Shown one piece after another: positions 9,937-20,968 of a DNA stretch of 64,000 bases. A program made the position numbers and the translations under genes. The notes below the pieces were generated by a model. It was given only the letters and a program-made list of their open reading frames with translations. It was not told the DNA's origin and did no database searches. Location of the stretch: the NCBI GenBank assembly GCA_030272155.1, contig CP126191.1:1448501-1512500 (forward strand), written 5' to 3'. The DNA is from Tetradesmus obliquus. Taxonomy: Eukaryota > Chlorophyta > Chlorophyceae > Sphaeropleales > Scenedesmaceae. How positions within the stretch are numbered: position 1 is the first letter of the stretch; each line of letters begins with the position of its first letter.

Positions 9937-10345
9937 ACTAGATTGGTGTATCTTCAGGTTTGGTGCATGCTGCAGGACCCGATTGAGGCCATGCGACGCG
10001 CAGGTGTGGTTGATAAACGCTGGACATGTACTGCCAGGTTAGTAGTCACTGCCATGTCATACAGCACTGATAGCAATTCAAAATGCCGCCTCTATATGGT
10101 GGTGTAACCCTTCAAGTCTTGTGTCTTCTTCCTATTCAGAGGCACCAGCAAGGCATGCGCATCAAAACGCATGTAAACGGCATAAGCATGCGCAGATCTC
10201 TAGAGTTGCTGTGCCAGGCCATGTCAAACTGTTCATGGGTAGGGTTGCCAGGTGTAGTGTTCACCTTGATGTGCAGTGCACGCAGGTTTTAGCACCTAGT
10301 TCAGAGCCTTGAGCCGCAATGCAAAACCATCGTTACCATGTACTC
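9937..10345. other. Upstream flank of the fibrillin gene
   Basis: It probably contains the fibrillin promoter and 5' UTR on the minus strand. No other gene or clear motif is seen. Confidence 0.4.
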
Positions 10346-10568
10346 AACCTGGAACGGTTCCGTCGATTGCTGGCTACATACATCCCAGCCCTGCCAGGCA
10401 CGCAGCCAACCGTTTGGGTAACCCCCACCTGCTGCCTGGTGAAGGCGGTGAGGGGGTCTGGGTGGTCTACCCCTCACCAATAGAGAGGCAATAATAGTCG
10501 TAGTTTCCGCTCCGTTACGGGGCGCGGTTGCCGATGCCGATAAGGTATGGCTTACAAGAAGACTATTA

Positions 10569-10612
<44 letters not shown>

Positions 10613-10624
10613 CTGGAACGGTTC
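10346..10624 (+). mobile_element. Candidate 5'-truncated non-LTR retroelement with (ATT)n tail
   Basis: A 15-bp direct repeat, aacctggaacggttc, occurs at 10346-10360 and 10610-10624. The 249 bp between them ends in an ATT/TTA microsatellite of about 45 bp, the typical layout of a target-primed insertion. The insert carries a frame ending at the TAG near 10484. The reading frame also runs through the upstream flanking copy, so an alternative is a local duplication in an old coding remnant. Confidence 0.55.
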
Positions 10625-11390
10625 ATGATCTGTGTGTTACACGACGGGAACACAGCCAGGTTCCAATTAGTCGTAAGAGTTTCATGCACAATGGCGGTGG
10701 TTCAAAGCAAGCTTGTGCAGGTGAACCATGCACCCACTTGTCATGAATTGTGTCCGCCTGAGAGTCCACCAACACTGAAACGTTGGTTGTGACAGCCCTG
10801 TTACTCTTTCAGATACTGCAGCGGACCCTGCAACTGACAAACGGTGTGCACAATGTGCGTACCAAGCAGCAACACAGCCACAACCTCCTGTGCATTTCAA
10901 TGACACCGCCATACTGGCACGACCGAAAACACCTGTTACTAACTTAGTATTTAGTAAATGAGGGACGCGTTGACGTGATGTACTCCATACGCAGTATGTT
11001 ACTGCAACAGCAATCTGCATCCAGCTGGAACTGTCGCACAGTAAGATGCCCGCCATTGTAAAAATAATCGCGTTGCCCGTCCAGAAATACAGGCATGCAG
11101 GGACAAGGACGTCCCATACAAGAACCACACAGCACAGCACTGCACCATCAACAGACCAGCAACAGACAGGTACGCAGGCATGAGGACCACCTTGAAGATG
11201 CAAGTTGCATCGAGACCCTCGCAGGGCGCAAAATCATATGCACGATGCCCCTGTGTGTAAAACCCTGACACTGCAGGCAAGCTAGTGCTTGTTTCGACTT
11301 GTTGATCTCGTCACCCTGAAGCCCGTCATATCAACACTGTCGCCGTCCGATATTCAAACCTGAGCAGCACCAACAGCAGCATCCTTGCTT
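10625..11390. other. ACR3 3' flank, no gene seen
   Basis: This lies downstream of the ACR3 stop on the minus strand. A TTACA near 10635 (TGTAA on the sense strand) could end its transcript. Minus-strand open frames here match no known family. Confidence 0.4.
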
Positions 11391-14300
11391 TTAAAGTCCT
11401 GACGTTCCTGCAGGCACGGTCGTCTTTTGCATGCTGTGTGCTGCCCTGTGCCCTGCCTTGAAAACCCTGGGCTTCAACCACAGCGCCACATACACCAGGC
11501 CCAGCAGCACAGGCACCTCAATGAGGGGCCCGACTGTTGCAGCAAGCGCCTCCTGGCTGTTGATGCCAAAGACGCCGACTGCAACAGCAATCGCCAGCTC
11601 AAAGTTGTTGCTGGCGGCAGTGAAGGCCTGCAGAAGGCAGCAGGCATCCACACAGTCAGGTCACTGGCCGCGTGGAGCAGCACAAGGATCCTGCAGGGTG
11701 CCGAAGACTTGACCATCTGCTTCGTACGTCTGTGCATGCACTTGAACAACAGAACAGGAGACACGCTAGCTTCTGTGCCTCATGCTGACTCAGCAGTTCC
11801 GTGCTGAGAATGACAAATTCATACGGCTCCGTGAATCCAAAACCAAGGTAACGTCATAACTACGCAACTTCAAGCATAGCTGGACCAGAAGACTTGCAAT
11901 CTGTGTGCACATCAGCTGTCCAAGCAGCGCACTGCCACAACCAGCTCGGCTGTGGCTTTTGCGCTTGCTGCGGAAGGGCGTGCTGCGCATTGAGACAGTT
12001 GTCTTGCTGTTTTGCTGCAGCGCCAACTGCCACCCACCTGAGTCACCGCTGACTCGTAGCTCATCTTGCACCAGTGTGACAGTGTGAATGAAGCAAAGAA
12101 CATCACCATGAAGTAGACCAGCATTGGCACTGCCACGCGTGCCACATTGCCAATCTGGCTGATAATGTCTTGGGAGGCAAACATGACGACAATGGTGTAG
12201 AGCAGGCCTAGTAGAGCACACGGGCCAAACCACGGCATGAAGCGCTTGTCAAGCCATTCCCGGGATTTGATAGCGATGAGGCCGTAGCGCAGCAGCACAC
12301 CTGCGCAAGCAAACGAGAGGCACCAAGTCACACACGTAACACCGGGAGTGTGTGGAGTCCTCTAATGCATACACGCGCAGCAACGTGCAGCGCTCGTTGC
12401 TGTGCGATAAGCAGCCAGTAAATAAAGCTTAGATCGGCGGCACACCTGCATTTCCAATTGACAGCTGCAGCAAGCTTGTGGCACATTACACGCTTCTTCA
12501 GAGTGTGCTGCACCACGCTGGTAGGGGCACTGCTGCAGGGCGCGGATTCATAACGCTTTTTAGAATAACGCTTTTTAGAATAAAACACTGATCATCACAG
12601 TGGTGATGCACTCGGTGACACATGCAGCACAACCTGCATCTGCAATGCAACTACGTTCGCGCAATGCAGCTGTTTTGGCGAGTCATGTAGGCAGGAAACC
12701 CACCAGCTACAAGGGGAATGCCCAGGAAGAGCAGCACACTCTTAGCCACTGGCCAGAAGCCAACGTGCACTGCAGCACTGCCTGAAACAACCTGCGACGT
12801 GCAACAAACAGGCAGCAGAACATACCGTGTTGCGTTGCACCACACCCGCAAAATGAGTCTGAAATATGCTACAGCGTCTGAGGCTATGCGTGCTGATGTT
12901 GCTGCCTCATGGGAAGTTCTGCAAGAGCCAACAGGAAGCATGGTAAAGCAGTGCAGCGCAACTGTATGCATGCATGCGTTTTTTGTGCTGAGGTTGTAAT
13001 GCAGCCAGCCATAACAACGGGAACGAAAGGTGCACAAAAGAGTATGCATTGCGCTGTTGCATGCTGTCTTTCCTGAAAAGCAGAGCTGCATAATGACAGG
13101 AGCTGTTGCTGGCCGGGCTGCTGACAGTCCTGCTGCTGCACTGCTGCTGTGGTTCGAGAACGTGTGCAACGCATGGTACACAAACAACAACCCATTTGCA
13201 ACACGTGCAACAGCCTGCCGCAGCCAAGCAAGCACCCAGCGGGGCACACCTGTAGGTAGAACAGCGAGAGCGGCGCATACAGCACGATCTGCAGCACACT
13301 GTTGAATGCCACCATCACTGCGCACAACTCAGCGCTGCCGCGCGCCAGCTCATTCCAGATGAGCACCATGGCGATGCACCTGCAGCAGCAGCAGCAGCAG
13401 CAGCAATGCAGCCATGCAGTATGGTGATTTACTGCCAGCGTATAGATCAATAAATCTAATTGCCAGCAGCAGCTGATGATATGGCATCACACTGGCACTC
13501 ATGACACTCAATCCACTGACCCACGTACATTGACAGGACAGGCTCCACCGGCAGCAAAACGTGCTGCGTTTATATTTTAAACTCGCCGCGACTTTCCACT
13601 TCACGCAGCAGTGCCCGTACCACGGCTATCATGGTCAGGCATACTTAGGGCACATGCTGCTTCTCCTTATGAACTGTGCTACATGTGTGCCAGCTTGGCT
13701 GAGCGGCGCGACGCTGCTGCTAGCGCTGACACACAGCACGGTGCACTGCACGGCAGAGCAGTGGCTGCTCAACAATGCATGCTGATTGACTACTGTAAAA
13801 TGAAGAAAATTGTAGAGATGAATTGCATGAAAGACTCCTGGCTCACCTGGCGAGTCCCACCATGATCACACCATTTCTGAAGCCAGGGAGATCAGGCAGG
13901 CAGGCCCAGGCAAGGCCAGTCATCAGTGCCGGACCAAGCACCCAGTTCAGCGTGAACGAGAGCCCAAACTGCTTCAGGGCGCCCTTGCTAGTGAGAAGGC
14001 TGCCGAGAAGTTCATAACGAACTTTGGTGAGAACTGGCCACATCATCATCCACAGGCCCAGGGCAATGGGAAGGGACACATTGCCAATGTGCAGCACAGC
14101 CAGCGCACCACGCACCTGCAGCGCAGGAGCAGCAGCCGACGGCATTGATGCTATGGCTTGATGGGTGTCATGATGACGATCATGAGCGCAGGAGCAGCAG
14201 ACGCATGTGCTGTTTTCCGCCTTTCAAGATTTCCTGATCTTTGCAGATACACTGCCATACACAAGGGCTTGCTGCACGTGTCCTAAACTGTTTGCTTTTT

Positions 14301-14714
14301 AATGCTTGAGTAGAAGAGAGGAGGGGCCGAGGTGCTGCCAGTAGTCGCAGCATCTCTCAGGCAGCAGCGCTGCCATCATCACACTCTACTGCTGCCTGGG
14401 TCGCTGGCAACAACGTGCTTGTTTCCACAACGCCTCTGCTAACCACCACAGACCATCCCAATGACCGCAGGACCTGCTGCATGTCGAAAAATAACATGTT
14501 CATGCATGATAAATCTCACCTGTGGTGCCAGCGATCCCAGCAGCACACCCACCACCATGGCTGCAACAATCCACACCGGCAGCAGCCTATCGAGCCAGCT
14601 CAAGCCGGACATGACACCCCTGCCGGCAGCAGCACCAGCAGCAGCTGCTACCGGCGCAGCGCCAGGTGCAGCGTCCGCTCCCTTGTCAGCACAGCAGCTG
14701 CCGCCTCCATTCAT
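11391..14714 (-). CDS. ACR3: Arsenite efflux transporter, ACR3 family
   Basis: ACR3 proteins export As(III) across a membrane using the proton gradient. Exons are 14714-14520, 14115-13847, 13379-13250, 12791-12704, 12300-12038 and 11627-11391; phases join to about 393 residues, usual for the family. The N-terminus is Ala/Gly-rich, then [19 protein letters not shown] begins the membrane part. Diagnostic blocks are [33 protein letters not shown] with the conserved Cys, [15 protein letters not shown] and [18 protein letters not shown] with the conserved Glu, then [20 protein letters not shown]. About ten membrane helices are expected. Whether it sits in the plasma membrane or vacuole cannot be told. 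The exon 13379 acceptor is a pure (CTG)nCAG tract. Confidence 0.93.
13382..13405 (-). repeat. (CTG)n tract forming the ACR3 exon-3 acceptor
   Basis: Read on the sense strand, CTG repeats run straight into the CAG acceptor before GTGCATCGCC. The tract takes the place of an ordinary polypyrimidine tract. Confidence 0.75.
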
Positions 14715-14966
14715 GAGGAAGGGCTGCAGATTGAAAGAAATAGTCAGTGGAAGGTTGGTAGTGCGGACCGAAGGTGGCCAGATTGAGCACTAGTTGGCAG
14801 GACTGAAGGTATGCTGGCAGCTGAGAGCAAGGTGCTCAGAGGATGGGCTAGTGAGAGCAGCATCTGCTTCCCGACCGCATCAGTATGCAACGCTGCAGCT
14901 CCCAAGCACGTGACAGGGTGCCATAGCACGTCTCAGGGGGGCCAACGCTGCACAGCATGAGGAAGC

Positions 14967-16322
14967 TCATAAGGGACAGCCAGCGCCGCTACTTTTGGAC
15001 ACAGCGCTGCTCAGAGATGAAGCAGTGTTGCGGAATAAGCTGTGCGAGCCACGCACCTCGTCACATGTTTTGGCATCTGACATGGCACAGGCACTGCCAG
15101 GGGCATCCCTGCGATCAGGCCAGAGATACCAGTGCAGCAGAAGCATGCAAAGGCCTTTCATGGGTCTGGTTGCCTTGGGTGCAGTGATACGTCATGGAAA
15201 GGGTGTAGAAGTGCTGTAGGTGCGGCCAGCCTGATAATAGAACTGTTGACTATGTGCATCAGGGCAGCATTGACGGTGATACACGTGTGGCAAAATGGGC
15301 AAGGATGGCTGGCACAGGGCACATACACATGTGACTCCTTCCAAAGAAGGTTGCAGTCATGTGCTTGCTTTCAAGATGGTGATTGTGAGTTGCCGGCAAC
15401 TGTACTAGTGTCCTGGTGTCTCACCTGCAGCAGTTGGAGCTCTTGCAGATGGCATTGCCAGCACCATCCACCACCTCATAGTAGGAGCCGGGCACACAGT
15501 GCTCCTGCAAAATTGTGAAACATTGACGTTCCTTGTGGTTCGAAGTCATGACAACTGTAATCAACAGTCACGCTGCCAGGCACCAGCCCCCAGCCACAGC
15601 TGATTACAGCAGTAATGTAACATGGGCTACTATTGCTGGTTGCCACCTAGCAGGCGATGACATGATCACTTTTATGAAGCAGGCACCTGCTTTGGTGGCT
15701 GCTTTTGTGCACTGCTGCTATCTGATGCGGTTTCTCCCGGACACTGATCCTGAGGTTCTTCTGTCCTCTCAGGCTATTGCTCAAGCTATTGATGATGCTG
15801 ATGAGTTGTTTTTCTGCGATTTCGTCTGACGGTTTGGACGATGATGAGTTGTTCTTCGATGTTTCCTCCCCCTATGAGCCTCTCGTTGGCTCCTGACTGG
15901 GGTTCCCACTCCTCGTTGAGTGGAGCATGTAATGTAATGTAATGTAATGTAATGTAACAGCATCACACCAAGCTGCCCCTGCACGCCAGGCTGGGCTGCA
16001 GCAGCTGCTGCACAGTCGAACTAGAATCATGCATGTGATCTTCAGTCGTCTTTTGCAACCTCATGCAGGCGAAAATGCTATCTTAGTTGATGACAAGGCG
16101 GGGGCTTCTGGAGGTGGCAAGATTCCCTCCCTGATGGGCATGCATGCCACGCACGTCTGAGCACACCTTGGGCACGACGCAGCTCAGCTTCTGCTGCTCT
16201 GGCTCCCACGATGCTGCCACGCTGATGCCCCCGTTGATCCGGCATGTCAGCCCAGCTGAGCCTGGCGAGCAACATGAGCCGCACGACACGACCAAACCCT
16301 CCTCAGCCTGCTGGTTCTGCAT
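14967..16322 (-). CDS. Small cysteine-rich protein, unknown function
   Basis: Three exons join in phase: 16322-16167, 15504-15425 and 15108-14967, giving 125 residues with 12 cysteines (CGSCC, LTCRI, LSCVV, EHCVPG, AICK, NCC, SACAM, KTCDE, GCPL). The even count and spacing suggest disulfides in an extracytoplasmic protein, or metal binding. No signal peptide is seen after the ATG at 16322. An AG falls just before codon three, so a 5' exon with the real start may lie upstream. The last exon could also splice at GTGCGT (15056). The gene lies 252 bp upstream of ACR3 on the same strand, and its first intron carries a retroelement fragment. I do not recognise the family. Confidence 0.55.
15612..15959 (+). 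mobile_element. Candidate LINE 3' fragment with (TGTAA)n tail
   Basis: An open frame to the TGA near 15829 is followed by about 100 bp and then a tail of five to six ATGTA/TGTAA units ending at 15959. The 11-bp string gtaatgtaaca occurs at 15612-15622 and again at the end of the tail (15949-15959), consistent with a target-site duplication in which the target resembled the tail. The fragment lies in an intron of the Cys-rich gene, in opposite orientation. The ORF2 C-terminus assignment is inference from layout, not from a recognised domain. Confidence 0.45.
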
Positions 16323-16625
16323 GTTGTAGGTAACGATGTAATGAAAAGCAGCACATCAACGCTGCTGTGGGAGCTTACACGCGTTCAGATCCGGGCTTGC
16401 GCGATGCGTAAGTAACAGTAGCACTGTAACAGCTGGCTACAGCTTAGAGCAACATCCTGGAGGGTCCAGCAGCATTCGCTGCACAGCCAGCAACCATACG
16501 CATGTCTTGTATAATTTTGAAGATATTCCAGCAGGGAAAGGAAACACATGTTGTGCGTATCAGCTGCCTGATCCTTGTTCCTCCAGTCTTGGCCTAGCTG
16601 ACAGCGTGTGCATGGAGGTTTGATC

Positions 16626-17330
16626 ATGGGTGGAAAGCCGTTCGTTGGGCCTGGAGTAGGGTTTGGTGAGCACGAAGCAACCTGACCAGCAGCAGCAGCA
16701 GCATGTGGACAGCGGCAGATGTACAGCAGCTAATGTACAGCAGCAGGTGTAGCAGCAGCAGGCACGTGAACGAATGTCCAGGTAGTGCTGGACCACAGTG
16801 ATGCTTACACCGCTTTGTATGTCACTGCAGGATTTGGAACAGGCTGCGGCTTTGGAGTGGGCTGGGGATTTGGGGGTAAGCAGCTTGCACAGTGATGGTG
16901 CGCTGCGGATGTTTGTGTGTGCTTCCCAAAGCATTGCATTGAACAACTGCCCTCTTCAACCAACGAATAGTCAGCAACGCCTAGCTTGATGGCGCTGCTG
17001 ATGTGCATGTTGTGCGTGTTTCAATTTGCCTACCTGTCCTGCAGGTGGCAGCATAGGCTTTGCAGGAATGGGTGCAGGTGGGTCGACGGCATACAACAGC
17101 AGTGGCAGGGCACAGGCGCAGCATAGGGCATGGCCGTACCGGGCATGGCAGTACCAGGCATGGCAGCGCTTGGGGTGCATGATGCATGCCTCAGACAGGC
17201 ACCCATAGCATCACTGCAGCCCGCTGTTGCACTACTGTAGCTTGTGGGAACGTTAGAGCAAGCAACAGCTGCATTGGCAGACCAAACCATCCACGTGACC
17301 ATGGCTGCCATCGGCACCAGCAACGCACAG

Positions 17331-17367
<37 letters not shown>

Positions 17368-17930
17368 GGCAGCAGCCAAGAACGCAGCAACAGGATAGTC
17401 CCAGTAAGCTGGTGCCAACAGCAGCAGCAATACACTGTGCCTGGGGACACAGGCAGATACCCAATAGCAAGCCCTTGTGCGCAAAAACCACTTTCATGCA
17501 GCTGTGGTAGGCTCAAGGAATGCTGGTGCCTTTTGTGTCCTGCAAGCTCCTTGCGGCTGCTAGACGCCACTAAAATGACTCACAACTTTTCTGCTTCAGC
17601 ATGTGCCGGATGCTGCGGCTGTTGCTTTCGTCAGTCACGTGCTGCTGCGTTGTAAGCCTAAATGCGCCCAACGCGTTTATGAATGTTGCTGTACCAACGC
17701 TTTTGATGCTTCGTACGTGGTACGTGCCGCATGTTACAAACTGCAATGCAGGGGGCGGCTGTGGCGTGGGTTTTGGCCTAGGCTGGGGCTACGGCGCGGC
17801 CTGGGGCAGCAAGTACATCATCATAGAGCCGGAATTTGAATCCGGCAAAAAGGCGGGAGGGCCGCGCTGGCTGGCGCAGCTGCAGCAGCAGCTGCGAATT
17901 CAAAAGTTTGAAAAGTCGCACCAGCAGTGA
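16626..17930 (+). CDS. TGD5: TGD5-like glycine-rich protein of chloroplast lipid import
   Basis: TGD5 in plants is a small Gly-rich protein needed for ER-to-plastid lipid transfer with the TGD1-4 complex. Exons 16626-16665, 16831-16875, 17045-17077 and 17752-17930 join in phase to 98 residues. The chain reads MGGKPFVGPGVGFG, FGTGCGFGVGWGFG, GSIGFAGMGAG and GGCGVGFGLGWGYGAAWGSKY. This is the two-block Cys-Gly/Trp-Gly pattern of the plant protein, including the GSKY close. A 40-residue extension rich in Lys, Gln and Arg follows, which I do not know from the plant form. The first intron-exon joins fall in very small exons, so automated annotation could miss them. It is divergent from the Cys-rich gene, with 303 bp between start codons. 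Confidence 0.8.
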
Positions 17931-19643
17931 GGGGGTGGCGCGCCCAATGCCTGGGTGGTAAGGCAGCAGGGGTTGGGCCCTTGGTGTGGTGGGTGTAGCT
18001 TAATGGCTACGGTGACTATGTCTGGCATTGCTGGCACTGTATTGGCTGCTCGCACATGCTACTAGCATAGCATGATAAAGTAGTTTCATGTGAGTGTCCA
18101 GATATTCACACAGTGAGCAGCACTAGTTGGCTTGACGTGGAGTTACTGGTGCACATCCATTAGGCATGAGGCCGTTATGTGCGCCTGCATGTCGGGAACG
18201 ACTCTGCAATTCTTTTCTCACTGGTCGCTGCCGCTCATTTTAGGCATGCCCTCAAGGCAGCGCTTTTTGGAGACTTGGTATGGCACTGAGAGCTTGTCGG
18301 AAATGTTTGAGTTGCCAGGACATGTTTGACATGAATCACGTAGTGGTACTCTGTGGTCTCATCACCTCAAGAAGATGCGGCGGTGCCTTGCTCCCTCAAT
18401 GGTTGTCAGGATGCACTGCTGCTCAGCAAAGCTGAGCAGCAGCAACAGCAGAGCAGACTTCGGAGCATTTATAACGGAAGTCCTGTGCCGCTCATTCATC
18501 GTGTTGTGAGGCGGATATTGTTCGTGATTCCACTGGGTGTCAGCAGGCACCGACGACAACGGGATTACTCCCCGTCATTGACTCCAATCAGCAGGCCTCA
18601 AGATACGGACGAACACGGGTAAACAATTAAATTTTGTGTTTGTGCTGTTGGTGTCTTCGGGTTTTGAAACCAACCTGAGACTCTGTCTGCGGCAAGTCAG
18701 TGACAACGACACGTGCCGCATCACCATTTCTGGTTGACCTCACCAAATGTAGAGCATGGACACCAGTAGCACCATGATCGCATCACAATCTTAGCTTCAA
18801 TTATCCGCATATTCTGCCTGCCCAACCTCGCCGGACTGTCCTGAAGTGGCCAACTTGCTAGGATGCGCCACAGCAAGGTGCCACGGATCATATGTGCAGC
18901 TAGAACATGTTACGAACCCTCCAAGTAAGTAGTTGGCACAGGCGGTCAACAGCAGAAGCCACCGCTGAGCAGCAGCAGCAGCAGCAACAACAGCAGCAGC
19001 TGCAGCAACCAACAGGCAGGCTCTGCTTTGCTTACCGTAACGGTACACATTCATTAGCCAGCCAACTTCTCAGTACAGTAAGCAGAAATCAGGCGGATGC
19101 CGTTCACAAAGATGCAGCCGCAGCAGCAAATCCGTCTGTCAGGGCTCCTGCAAGCACAAGGGCCTGATGGCAGTGACAGCGCGGAAGCCTTGTACTGGGC
19201 AAGCCCAGAGGTGCAATCGTGAGTGGCGCACGGCTGCTTAAGTTTGTCGGAACGTTGTTGGAACCATATTTCCTGAAGCTGTCCTTGACACTTGGCCTAC
19301 CAACCAGACCAGCCAATGTGGCAGTTGCCCTGCACCAATGCATGGATGACTAGCCTGGTCCCAAGGACTGCACACAAGTATGTTGGTCAGAGTCATGGCT
19401 ACTTCTAACAGTGACATAGGCCCGGATTGCAGCTCGTCGCTACTGTAACTATGCAGAAATGCATCATCATGCTTTACAGCGGCGGCAGCTTGTATGTGAG
19501 AGAGTACAGCGCGGGAATTATGTGTGAGAGAGTACAGCGCGGGAAAGAAACCATGCCCGGTTGTACGTGCCTTCCTGAGCAGTGCTGCATGTTTCCACTG
19601 CCACCACCTGCCCCTGTGCCACACGACTGCTGTTAAGCCACAG
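17931..19643. other. Region between TGD5-like gene and membrane protein
   Basis: Upstream exons of the + strand membrane protein should lie here but were not resolved. A 24-bp tandem duplication with the core gagagagtacagcgcggg is seen at about 19496-19546, and a (CAG)n run at about 18968-19000. Confidence 0.35.
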
Positions 19644-20968
19644 GTTCTTTGAAAAGCTGGATGGTTATGCATTGCTGGTTGTGTTGGGCAACAACCTCGG
19701 GCTGCTGATTTATGCAAGCAGCGGCGGCAGCAGCGGCAGGGCAGGCGACGTCCGATGGGGTGTACTGTTGACCCTGATGCTCGCGGCCGCGCAGTATCTG
19801 CTGCGGCTGCTACGAGCAGATGTCTGCCGCAAGCACCGTCACAGTTTGGCAGTTGGGAACAGGTGAGGCAGCAACGGCAACAGCACAGCAGATGCAGGGT
19901 GCAGCATACATGTTATTGAGGCAGCTTGCTACGTTACTGCGTTGCTACGTAGCTGTCAGTTTGGCATTCGGCAGTGGCACAGAAGCATGGCTGCGGAGGT
20001 GCAGCCAGCCTGCAACTGCCAAAGATGCAGCGGGAGAAGCACAGCACACCAACAACATGGCTGGCACATCTTGCAGGAAACACGCCACGCCAAGCTGTGG
20101 CGCGCGTGCCTTGCAGGAGACGCATGCAGCCTGCGCAGCTGCAGCGGCCTCTTGCACAGCTTGCAGGAAACCCCCAGGGCCGTACGCATCGTCACATCCA
20201 GCACCTGTGCCAAATCTTTTGCCTACACGCCTGTCAGACTGTCCCTGTTCAGCTCGTTTACACCTCTGTCACGCCTGCCTGCTTCCCACAAAAGACATTG
20301 CCGCTGCTCCGCCGCCCTGCAGGCTTGTGCGCCACATACTGCACATGACTGCTGCACTGCAGCAGTCCTTTAATGTGATGGGCGCAAAGTTCCTGCAAGA
20401 GGAGCACTCGCTGGTTGCAGTGCTGGCGCGCCGGCTAGGCTTTGGACCCCTCATGCAGCTGCAGATCAGCTTCAACTTCAGCCTGCCGGTGCGCACAGCG
20501 GTGCTGCTGCAGCCGCTGTGCGCTGCTGCAGCGGCTGTTGTGGGCTACAACGCGCCGCAGATGCTGGGGGCGGTGCCAGGCATGCAACAGCTTGCAGGAC
20601 AACTGTGCATGCTGCTATCAGCATGGCACGAGCTGGTGCTGTTTGTGCTGACGCTGGGTGACACGCCCCCTCCGGGGCATGACAGCAGCTGCAGGGGCCC
20701 CCTAGTGTTCAACCAGCTGCTGGTGTTCATCAACCTGCTGTGCTCGTGCTGGCTGCCGCTGTTTGTGGCACATATGGTGGAGCTAAATGCGAAGATGTGC
20801 TTCTGGCAGGCAAGGGGTATGGCTGTGGCTGCAGCGCCCTCGCTGCTGCTGCCGCTGCCTCAGCAGCGGCTGCTGTCACACTTATTAGTAGGGCTGCTGG
20901 TGCCAACGCTGCTGTGGTCACTTGCTGAGTTGCTGGCTCCGGTTCTAGCAGCCAGGGTGGATGCATGA
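19644..20968 (+). CDS. Unknown multi-pass membrane protein, C-terminal part
   Basis: Two exons, 19644-19862 and 20323-20968, join in phase (AAC AG + G CTT). They code 287 residues ending PVLAARVDA. The first exon has a hydrophobic stretch (YALLVVLGNNLGLLIYA) and a second one before RRKHRH-like basic residues. The last exon has four to five further hydrophobic spans (for example VFNQLLVFINLLCSCWLPLF and LLVGLLVPTLLWSLAELL). No family is recognised. The intron 19863-20322 repeats the acceptor-like string cttgcaggaaac several times. The start is missing; upstream exons are not identified. Confidence 0.6.
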
